Source: Syntrophomonadaceae bacterium (GTDB lineage Bacteria > Bacillota > Dethiobacteria > DTU022). Taken from it: a stretch of 13,545 nucleotides of DNA. Location: NCBI GenBank assembly GCA_003558195.1, contig PWMM01000229.1, positions 1 through 13,545 on the forward strand. Reading direction: 5' to 3'. Below the pieces are notes generated by a model. The model did no database searches. It was not told the DNA's origin and worked only from the letters and a program-made list of their open reading frames with translations. Below, in pieces: positions 1 to 6,631 of the stretch; positions within the stretch are counted from its first letter, which is position 1; the number at the start of each line of letters is the position of its first letter. A program made the translations under genes and the position numbers.

Positions 1-171
1 AACGGATCCCTTAAGTCAGCTGTCGTGTTAACATCAGGAATGAGCACAGTAACAAGCGGCGGCGGTAACGATACCGCCGCCGCTACATCTCTAAAAAAAC
101 TCGAACTGATGTTTAACCAGTACGCTAATAACGGTCCGGGGCAAAAAAGTGCTTGTGAGAGTATGCGCTAA
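1..171 (+). CDS. C-terminal fragment of an unidentified protein (5' end outside window)
   Basis: Frame 1 is open from the first base to a TAA at 169-171 (56 residues), while the other two forward frames meet stops within about 30 bases. That makes this the probable tail of a gene that starts to the left. The fragment is Ser/Thr/Gly-rich in its first half, then has a more helical stretch (SLKKLELMFNQYANN) and one Cys near the end. I recognise no family. Its stop codon sits inside a small hairpin, and the next gene begins 59 bases later on the same strand. A perfect 13-bp inverted repeat (55-84) lies inside the reading frame, so it is possible that this is not coding sequence but a degraded tail. 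Confidence 0.5.
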   Translation, partial: NGSLKSAVVLTSGMSTVTSGGGNDTAAATSLKKLELMFNQYANNGPGQKSACESMR

Positions 172-190
172 AGAAAGACTCTTTAGCTTT
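167..190 (+). terminator. AT-rich hairpin at the end of the upstream gene, possible weak terminator
   Basis: GCTAAAGA (167-174) and TCTTTAGC (180-187) form a perfect 8-bp stem with loop AAGAC, followed by TTT. It overlaps the TAA at 169-171. The stem has little G+C and the T tract is short, so termination is probably weak or partial. Confidence 0.35.
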
Positions 191-195
191 ATAAT
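190..195 (+). promoter_or_regulatory. Possible -10 element (TATAAT) upstream of the dockerin gene
   Basis: A perfect TATAAT lies 35 bases before the GTG start at 231. No convincing TTGACA-like -35 box is found 16-18 bases upstream: the bases there are GCTAAA. This is a candidate only. Confidence 0.25.
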
Positions 196-230
196 AAGAA
201 AACTCTGAAATAGAAAGTGAGGGTTAAAAA

Positions 231-1382
231 GTGCAATCTCCATTAAGTATGGTCAGAAGAAAAGACGGGGCCAAAGCACTGATTATGTTTATCACAGCAT
301 TGCTGCTGGCCATTTCTTTGGGTCAAGCTGCTTTTGGCGCTCCGGATGTGACTTTTGGTGATGTAAACGATGACGGGAAAATCGATGTCAGGGACGTCGT
401 GCTAGTCATGCAGTACATCCTGGAGCTAAAAGAACTTGATGATGACCAAATTAAGGCAGCAGATGTAACCGGTGATGGTGAAATCGATGTTAATGATGTC
501 AGTCAAATCATGCAATATTCTCTGGGCTTGATTGATAGGTTTACAGTGCATTCGGCCATCAAGAGTGTGGAAAGAGTGGAAATTGACGTGAGCTATGGTA
601 CTGCCCAGGGAGACATCGGTTTACCTGAAGAAGTAGAAATTACACTATATGACAATAGCTCGCAGGATGTTAGTGTCAAGTGGAATGATAAATCTATCCC
701 TGAATTTCAGCAATTCAGGTACGGGCATTATGTGTTCAGGGGAGAACTTGACCAGCTGCCGCAAAACGTCTTTAATCCAAAGGAATTAAATGCAATAGCT
801 GTAGTAGGTGTTGGCTATCAGGTTCGCCCGCCGCGGCCTGCACCACCTCCACTTCCAGACCCGCCTCCCGTAAATACCTTTGCCGATTTAGGCGGAGTAA
901 TAACTCAGATTGTTCCGGGTGTTTACAACCTGGAAATACCTTTTGCTAACGCAGAAGAAAGTCTGGAAAATGTAACCAAGGACTCACTGCTTGTCCTCTA
1001 CATCATGAATAAGGATCCCATTGTTTTAAGTTACAATGAGACCAGGGATGCTTTCTTCAAAGCAGCAGTACAGGGTTATACCCAGCAGGAAATTAACCAG
1101 GCCTTGGTTTATGTCTGGGAAGATGACGACGAACCGCTAACAGCAGATGATCTTAATGTTCAGCTTGTCGATATTGTACCTGGTGTGTTTAATGTAATAA
1201 TCACCATGGACGATGCCCAGGCTGAACTTATTGTTACTGAAACTTCAACCCTTGTTCTTAAGGTGGCAGGGAAAGATCCCCTTACGCTAGAGTACTCTGC
1301 CGTCCGTGATGCTTTCTTTAAAGCAGCAGTGCAGGGCTATACTGAAAATGAAATCAGGAGTGCCCTGATTGAAGTAGAATAG
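231..1382 (+). CDS. Secreted dockerin protein with Big_4 Ig-like domain and a C-terminal tandem repeat
   Basis: This is a 383-residue exported protein. The GTG start is supported by GTGAGG at 217-222, eight bases upstream, and by a clear signal peptide (residues 1-36: basic start, hydrophobic core, AFGA cleavage region). Residues 42-104 form a type I dockerin with two calcium loops, GDVNDDGKIDVRD and ADVTGDGEIDVND, each followed by a helix with MQY. Known dockerins bind cohesins, so it may dock onto a scaffold, but no cohesin is visible nearby. Residues about 108-192 match the Big_4 Ig-like family (YGTAQGDIGLPEEVEITL). A Pro-rich linker follows (about 196-215), then two copies of an unassigned repeat of about 87 residues (about 220-383). 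The dockerin is N-terminal, where most are C-terminal. No catalytic domain is seen, so it may be an adaptor or adhesin. The downstream gene follows 126 bases later with no obvious terminator. Confidence 0.9.
   Translation: MQSPLSMVRRKDGAKALIMFITALLLAISLGQAAFGAPDVTFGDVNDDGKIDVRDVVLVMQYILELKELDDDQIKAADVTGDGEIDVNDVSQIMQYSLGLIDRFTVHSAIKSVERVEIDVSYGTAQGDIGLPEEVEITLYDNSSQDVSVKWNDKSIPEFQQFRYGHYVFRGELDQLPQNVFNPKELNAIAVVGVGYQVRPPRPAPPPLPDPPPVNTFADLGGVITQIVPGVYNLEIPFANAEESLENVTKDSLLVLYIMNKDPIVLSYNETRDAFFKAAVQGYTQQEINQALVYVWEDDDEPLTADDLNVQLVDIVPGVFNVIITMDDAQAELIVTETSTLVLKVAGKDPLTLEYSAVRDAFFKAAVQGYTENEIRSALIEVE
888..1379 (+). repeat. Two tandem copies of an unassigned protein repeat (period 87 codons)
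   Basis: The unit contains VPGVYN or VPGVFN near its start and an identical 13-residue core, RDAFFKAAVQGYT, near its end. The cores lie at 1044-1082 and 1305-1343, which is 261 bases apart. The core is also nearly identical in DNA, differing mainly at third codon positions, while the rest of the unit has diverged. I do not recognise the family. Confidence 0.85.
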
Positions 1383-1432
1383 GCGGGTTTTGTGGATCTA
1401 TAATGCGGTTTAATGGTTCTTTTAGGTAAACA

Positions 1433-1511
1433 AAGGAGGTGAATTGAATTGCACTTAACCGGTTGGCCTAAAAGTTTATACGATTACAAGTGGAATGGAG
1501 GTTTAAAAATG
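1433..1511 (+). promoter_or_regulatory. Two successive ribosome binding sites before the beta-helix gene
   Basis: A strong AAGGAGGTGA at 1433-1442 precedes an in-frame TTG at 1449. A second GGAGG at 1497-1501 precedes ATG at 1509. The ATG gives a textbook signal peptide at the very N-terminus; the TTG would add 20 mostly polar residues before it. I take ATG 1509 as the main start. The first site may drive a leader extension or an alternative form. Confidence 0.55.
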
Positions 1512-4500
1512 TCAATACGAAATAACAAAGCGTTAAAAATATTTTTTGTCATAGCGCTTGTCGCCTTCCTGGCTACTTTACCAGCCCTGGCCCTAAATCA
1601 GAATGCCCAGCTCGATAAAGTAGTTTTCAGATTGGGTGATTGCTTTGTCGTAGTTGACCTGGTAGAGTATGCCGAAGCATTTGATCTGGATGGCGATATC
1701 CTCTGGGAATATTTAAAAGACGGTAATGAGTTCCCGGAAGTTTACGCTGTAGCTTCCGGTGATAAGTATATGGATCTTGAAGAATATGCCTCGAACTATG
1801 TAGATGATGTCGGGGAAGCTATAAGTAATACCGCTGCTTTGCCGAGCAGCATAGTGCAGAATTTTAAAGTCTTAACCGGCTTTGATGAAGATGACAATCC
1901 AATCCTAGTCCCAATTGATGACGTTGTCTGGGTTACCGAGGTGGAAGAGCTTGCTGCTATAGAGGTAATAAAAGGCACTGATTTTGCTGATATTGGTTTG
2001 CCTTCTGAAGTAGAGGTTACCTTGGACGATGATTCAACTGATATGCTTGAAGTTGACTGGGATGAAGGGGACTATGACGGCAATATCCCCGGCGATTACG
2101 ATTTAGAAGGCGACCTGGTACTAAAAGAAGGCCAGGGCAATCCTTGCAACAAAATAAAAGCAGAGATAACGGTTACAGTAGTAGAGTCAAAACTCGAAGT
2201 TGTATCAGTAGAGGCTGTTACCGATACAGCAACTGTTAATTTTGGCACTTCCTTAGATGGTGCCATTGCAGCTCTCAATGCACAAACAGAATACGAAGGC
2301 GTAGTTGAAGACGAAGACAATGTTGAACTGGACATTGTAGACTGGGCATCAGCCACATACGGGCCTGATAAAGAAGGAAGTCACTCCTTTACAGGAACTG
2401 CCCAGGCGCCTGCAGGCTATGAATTTGGAGCAGGTGTAGATACTGATGTTACAGCTACACTTACCGTAGGCGATGAGCCTGATGATGAGGTAATTAAAGA
2501 GATTCAACATCCTTCCTTAATCGTTGAAAGAGGAACTGAAAAGGATGATATTAATTTCCCTGCTACTGTAAATGCTAAGGCAAATGATACCTGGTATAGT
2601 ATTGAAGTAGACTGGGACGATGAATCCAACCCAGTATACAGCAGAAATGTACCTGGTGAGTATGTTTTTGAAGGCGAACTGGTAGACCTGCCTGATTATG
2701 TAGTAAACACTGACAACCTGAAGGCAGAGTTTACTGTTGAGGTTTCTTCAGAAACAGTATTTCCTGACACAGAGTTTGTTGACACTTGGCAGAAGTTCCA
2801 AAGAGCTGTCGACATGCAAATAGGTAAGATCATAGTTACAGCCGACATTGAACTTCCCGGTATGGAAAGAATCGGCTATGATTTAGAACTAGACCTTGAC
2901 GGTAATAGATTAACCCTTGTCGACACCTTAGCCTTTGAAGGCGACGACATCGTGGTCGAAAACGGTGCGATCTTTGGCAACCTGACCTGGTGGAGTTGGG
3001 AAGGTCCCGGCAATCCCGACGATTGGAATGTTAGAGGCCCAGCATGGGGACCGCGCTATCCATCGGATGCATGGCAGTACTCAAGCCGTGTTATGATCAG
3101 CGGTAGTAATGTAACCTTCGAAAATGTTGACTTCCATGTTGATATTGCTGACTGGTATCAGACCCAGGAAGATAAAACGGCAGAAGGCCTGGAGATTAGG
3201 GACAGCGCCCTGCATGGAGTATCGCTCTTTAACAGCGATGTCTTGCTGGAAAGTAACGTCATTGCCAACCGCGTTGGTATTGAAAATGACGGCGCTGTTC
3301 TGGTAGAAAACATGTTTGTAGATGCCAGTGAAAATGTGCCAGCTGTTCATCCCTTAGCAGATGTGAGCGGTCTTTACGGTAGTGTTTATGTCAACGCTGA
3401 TGCTCGTCTGCAGGATAACACCTGGGCAGATAACTTCACCGGAATGTTTGTCGGTAAGTCGCTCAAGTACTACGGAACATACAGCGAAGCTAAGCCGACC
3501 TTAGATGGTGCAACCATTATCACCGACAAGTACGGTTTAGTCTGGTGGGCGCTTAATTACCATAAAGCTGAGCTTAAAACCACCGGTATAATCGACATTA
3601 GCTCCGATCAAGGTGGCCCCGGCCTAATCTTGGTCGGCACCGATTATCGCGAACCTGGTTATGGCGGCCCAACAATTCCGGGTCCAGAACGCCCACAAGT
3701 TCCAGGTGATTTTGTACTTGCTGGTGGTAAGATCAGCGGCGATGCTATCTTCACCGGAGCAGATGTCTGGATCGGAAAGCCTACAGTTGAGTTCTTAGAA
3801 GACAAAGATGATAACTATAGAGGACCATATGATATACCTAGAGGAGCAGATGATAAAGACCCGGTCTGTCTCGAAGAAGTAGACTACCAGGTTTGCTTTA
3901 AAGATGCTGACAAGCTCCACATCACTGGCGTGGACTTCACCGGTGTAGACGTAAGCATCTTCACCCCGTCTAATGACTATGTTAATGCTCTGCTGGAAGA
4001 CAGTGTCTGGTTTGGCGATGTGGTTTTCGGCGATATTAAGCTGTGGGGTGACTTTAAAGTTATAAGAGATGCCACTGTTACCTTCGACGAGATTGAGGTA
4101 ATGTGCGGTAACATCCGCCGTATCGGCACCCAAAAAGACCTAGAAGGTGAAAAAGAAACTGGTGTCGGTTATGTTGGCGACGACTTCACACGCGGTGGAA
4201 CCATAACCGGTGGAAACATCATCAGTGACACCAAACGAGATAATGTCCTCGTCTTTGGCGATGGCCTCCTGGTATATAACGTTACTCTTAGCGAGTACCT
4301 CTACAACATTATCTTAGAAACAGCAAAGCTCAAAAATGTAGACATCTATGTTGGCGATTCCAACAGGAATGATGACCGCGTAGTAGATGGTTACACATTA
4401 GTGGGCGATGTCTTTGTATGGGAATTCAACCATGCAATCTTTGAAGACGTAATGTGGTCAGAGGATACAGACGTTGTAGTAAGAAACGATGCAAAACTGA

Positions 4501-5381
4501 CCTTCGCAGGAGAGATTGACAACCAAGGAGGAATCACCTTTGAAACCTTTGCTTCTATTGGTTTCTGCGAAGACAACGACCCGAGCTTCACCGAAACTGA
4601 CCCCAGAGATGGTCACTCAACTGAGATCTCAGTACCTACTGATGGCTATGCCTACATTGATGTTGAGAAAGTTGCAACTCCAGGCTGGACCTTCGAAGAC
4701 TGGAAGAACGATGTAATAATCGGCTCCGACGCACGTATGATCTCTGCTATTTACCAGTTCAGGGTCTACTCTGATGCTTTTGACGAAGAATACCGAGACT
4801 ACTACTTCGACCTAAGAGATTCTGATAACTATCCTTGGGTTACCAGAGACGGCATTGATGATGAATGGTTGACCGTTATATTGGGCGAAGATAGGGACTT
4901 CTTCGGCAAATACGATATAACTGTCAGAATCGGTTCCATGGAAGATAAGACCTTCGACCTGAGCGCTGCTGGCTGGATGCTTAACTGCTGCACAGTACCG
5001 CAGATCGAGCTTGGTGACCATGAAAGGGAAGTCTCGGTTACAGCTAAGCCTGGAGTCTTCCCCGAGGGAGCTTACTTCCTGCCCAGTATTAATGTTCCTA
5101 ATGTAGTAACACAATTTGAAATTACCGCTGTAAACTACACGGTAACTAATATTGGGGATGCTACGGGTATACAAGACGTAACATGGAGAGTTATAAGACC
5201 AGATGGTTCAGTATTTGAAGGTGCATCTGGTACAACACCTGATGTAGAAATCGATCCGAGTGGTACAGTAGTAGTTCGTACCTACAATTGGGACCCTCAG
5301 CAGTTAGGTATTTACTACCACATACTGATAACTGATGATGCAACATACGAAGCAAGAGTAGAAGTAGTCGCACCAAATTAA
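1509..5381 (+). CDS. Large acidic secreted protein with Ig-like domains and a beta-helix-like stalk
   Basis: From ATG 1509 the protein has 1290 residues; an in-frame TTG at 1449 would add 20. Residues 1-29 are a signal peptide. Residues about 33-138 form an unassigned domain shared with the subtilase at 6632 (VVVDLVEYAEAF, LWEYLKDG, TGFDEDDNPIL). Then come a Big_4 domain (about 145-225, GTDFADIGLPSEVEVTLDDD), a second Ig-like domain (227-321) and another Big_4-like domain (326-414, ending GELVDLPDYVVNTDNLKAEF). Residues about 418-1037 are a long run of short Val/Ile/Asp/Gly-rich strands, as expected of a right-handed beta-helix of the pectate-lyase type; this is inferred from the pattern. The end (about 1200-1290) looks like a CARDB or fibronectin-like domain (NYTVTNIGDATG). 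No polysaccharide lyase motif, LPXTG, SLH or dockerin is visible. It is probably a surface adhesin or matrix protein, though a carbohydrate-active enzyme cannot be excluded. Confidence 0.88.
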   Translation: MSIRNNKALKIFFVIALVAFLATLPALALNQNAQLDKVVFRLGDCFVVVDLVEYAEAFDLDGDILWEYLKDGNEFPEVYAVASGDKYMDLEEYASNYVDDVGEAISNTAALPSSIVQNFKVLTGFDEDDNPILVPIDDVVWVTEVEELAAIEVIKGTDFADIGLPSEVEVTLDDDSTDMLEVDWDEGDYDGNIPGDYDLEGDLVLKEGQGNPCNKIKAEITVTVVESKLEVVSVEAVTDTATVNFGTSLDGAIAALNAQTEYEGVVEDEDNVELDIVDWASATYGPDKEGSHSFTGTAQAPAGYEFGAGVDTDVTATLTVGDEPDDEVIKEIQHPSLIVERGTEKDDINFPATVNAKANDTWYSIEVDWDDESNPVYSRNVPGEYVFEGELVDLPDYVVNTDNLKAEFTVEVSSETVFPDTEFVDTWQKFQRAVDMQIGKIIVTADIELPGMERIGYDLELDLDGNRLTLVDTLAFEGDDIVVENGAIFGNLTWWSWEGPGNPDDWNVRGPAWGPRYPSDAWQYSSRVMISGSNVTFENVDFHVDIADWYQTQEDKTAEGLEIRDSALHGVSLFNSDVLLESNVIANRVGIENDGAVLVENMFVDASENVPAVHPLADVSGLYGSVYVNADARLQDNTWADNFTGMFVGKSLKYYGTYSEAKPTLDGATIITDKYGLVWWALNYHKAELKTTGIIDISSDQGGPGLILVGTDYREPGYGGPTIPGPERPQVPGDFVLAGGKISGDAIFTGADVWIGKPTVEFLEDKDDNYRGPYDIPRGADDKDPVCLEEVDYQVCFKDADKLHITGVDFTGVDVSIFTPSNDYVNALLEDSVWFGDVVFGDIKLWGDFKVIRDATVTFDEIEVMCGNIRRIGTQKDLEGEKETGVGYVGDDFTRGGTITGGNIISDTKRDNVLVFGDGLLVYNVTLSEYLYNIILETAKLKNVDIYVGDSNRNDDRVVDGYTLVGDVFVWEFNHAIFEDVMWSEDTDVVVRNDAKLTFAGEIDNQGGITFETFASIGFCEDNDPSFTETDPRDGHSTEISVPTDGYAYIDVEKVATPGWTFEDWKNDVIIGSDARMISAIYQFRVYSDAFDEEYRDYYFDLRDSDNYPWVTRDGIDDEWLTVILGEDRDFFGKYDITVRIGSMEDKTFDLSAAGWMLNCCTVPQIELGDHEREVSVTAKPGVFPEGAYFLPSINVPNVVTQFEITAVNYTVTNIGDATGIQDVTWRVIRPDGSVFEGASGTTPDVEIDPSGTVVVRTYNWDPQQLGIYYHILITDDATYEARVEVVAPN

Positions 5382-5447
5382 ATAGCGAAACGTTGCTCTA
5401 TAAGTTTGAACCCTAAAAGGGTCAAGTGAAAAGAGCGGAAGTGATGT

Positions 5448-5521
5448 AAAGAAAAGAGGGCAGGATACGCAGCTTATACCTAGCAATAGTCAACGCCCGC
5501 TGTCCTGTCCTTGTTTTCTTT
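5448..5521 (+). terminator. Probable terminator of the beta-helix gene (long imperfect hairpin)
   Basis: An A-rich arm at 5448-5467 pairs imperfectly with the T-rich arm at 5501-5521 (TGTCCTGTCCTTGTTTTCTT), with about 17 pairs, one mismatch and one bulge. The result is an A tract, a GC core and a T tract about 70 bases after the stop codon. A smaller hairpin, TTGA-CCCT/AGGG-TCAA (5406-5425), lies just upstream and has no T tail. Confidence 0.4.
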
Positions 5522-5539
5522 TCCAACTTCTTTTACTGA

Positions 5540-5947
5540 AGGGAATGGTGAAAGCCAATTCTGAGGGCAGTAGTAGCCTTTAAGTAATGCCTGAAAGCCT
5601 GATCTTCCTGCACGGATGTAAGGCTTCCACCTTACAAACCGTTAAGCCAGGTGAAGACGTAACCGGGTGAAATTCCCGAGTGCGGGGCTCCTTTAAAGGC
5701 CGCTATGGAAATCAAGTGAACCCTTGGGGATGCGTGTTAAAGTTGAGTCACTGCTATTAAACGATTCTGATTCTTAGTGGGGGGGGGCCGGATTAAAACC
5801 GGTCGCAGTTAAGGTAAAAATGGCTGCAAAGACCTTAAATTCTTTAGCTCGCTTGCGGGTACCTAAGGCGGTCAAAAGAAGGGATCGGTAGAGGGGAACG
5901 TTTGAAGCTGTTTCGGTGGAGGGTTGGAAGGCTCGAGGATGCCGGTA
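5540..5947 (+). ncRNA. Candidate structured RNA of unknown family
   Basis: This 400-base stretch has no sustained reading frame but is dense in short complementary segments. CGGG/CCCG closes a 7-base loop (5664-5678). GGCCGG/CCGGTC forms a 6-pair stem with one wobble (5786-5804). TTAAGGT/ACCTTAA (5809-5838) and CTCG/CGGG with a CTTG tetraloop (5848-5859) follow. Two overlapping stems near the 5' end exclude each other: AAGCCT/AGGCTT (5595-5626) and GTAAGG/CCTTAC (5618-5635). G+C is higher than in the AT-rich leader that follows. The 3' part (5887-5947) resembles a domain II segment of 23S rRNA in order and wording. I cannot assign an Rfam class. It could be a ribozyme, a degraded intron, an rRNA-derived fragment or a regulatory RNA. 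The strand is assumed from flanking genes. Confidence 0.4.
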
Positions 5948-6184
5948 AATCTGAGTTTTGAAGAATTAGGTACTAATGCTACTGGAAATGTTTACTATAG
6001 AAAAACTAGTTAGGATAAAGCTCTATGGGAACGAGGTGTAGTTGTAAATTCAAGCGATAGTAGTGTATCACTAGGTAATCTTGATAATCATGATGAGTAC
6101 GAATTCAAACTATTTATTGGTAAAAGCGACATAACAGGACAAAATGGTCATACAAATATAAACACTGCAATACCAACTGAATAA
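5939..6184 (+). pseudogene. Fibronectin-III-like gene fragment interrupted by TAG
   Basis: From ATG 5939 the frame runs to a TAA at 6182-6184 with one TAG at 6011-6013. Reading through it gives 80 residues plus the interrupted position. The segments NVYYRKTS and DKALWERGVVVNSSDSSVSL followed by DEYEFKLFIG have the strand pattern and Tyr/Trp placement of a fibronectin type III domain. The TAG falls between KTS and DKAL, where Gln (CAG) would fit well. Upstream the frame closes at a TGA near 5903, inside the structured region, so the 5' end of the parent gene is gone. I read it as the tail of a decayed secreted protein. Read-through of TAG is possible in principle but not supported by anything else here. 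Confidence 0.55.
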
Positions 6185-6631
6185 TAGAAATAATAGCAAC
6201 ACTGTTTATCAAATTATCAAGTTATTTGATATTGATACCATAAGGCGTCAGTGTGAGGTTGTTTTTTTACTGCTAACAATGGGCCTTAGAAGAATAATAT
6301 GAGAAGTTTAACTCATATTAGCGAACACAATTGGCGTTATGCCTTCTGTGTACAGGTTAATATATGCTTTTAAAGTGTCTGAGAGTAGCTATTTTCAAAG
6401 TGTTTAGAAGTATAAGCTTATATTTTCTCTTTATCAAGGATTAATAATATCAGCAGGAATCAAAAAGTTCCTTTCCTATCTCTGGTCTAGGAAAGGTAAC
6501 CGAAGTTAATAACAGCCCTCGCAAGAGATATCTTTCTCCTGCGAGGGGTTCTCTCCAGGCAGGTGCAGGACAGGGTAAAACAGGCTTTATTTAAATAACC
6601 TATTCTATTATGAAACAAGGAGCCTGAGGTT
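6185..6631 (+). other. Gene-free, hairpin-rich leader before the subtilase gene
   Basis: I find no credible gene in this AT-rich stretch. It contains three perfect hairpins: TAATATGAG/CTCATATTA with loop AAGTTTAA (6295-6320), CCTTTCCTA/TAGGAAAGG (6470-6496) and CCCTCGCA/TGCGAGGG (6516-6547). A T7 run lies at about 6262-6268. The third hairpin lies 85 bases before the subtilase start and lacks a strong T tail, so it may be a regulatory leader structure or a weak terminator. No riboswitch consensus I know (c-di-GMP, cobalamin, T-box) is present. Confidence 0.5.

Noticed and set aside
1399..1404. TATAAT between the dockerin and beta-helix genes as an internal promoter
   Set aside because: The nearest -35-like sequence (TTGAAG, 1369-1374) is 24 bases away, too far for a normal promoter.
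5540..5605. Cobalamin riboswitch, suggested by AAGGGAATGGTGAAAGCC and a later CTTCCTGC
   Set aside because: The conserved B12-box core (GCCACTG and GCCAGGAGACCTGCC) is absent, and no cobalamin-related gene follows.
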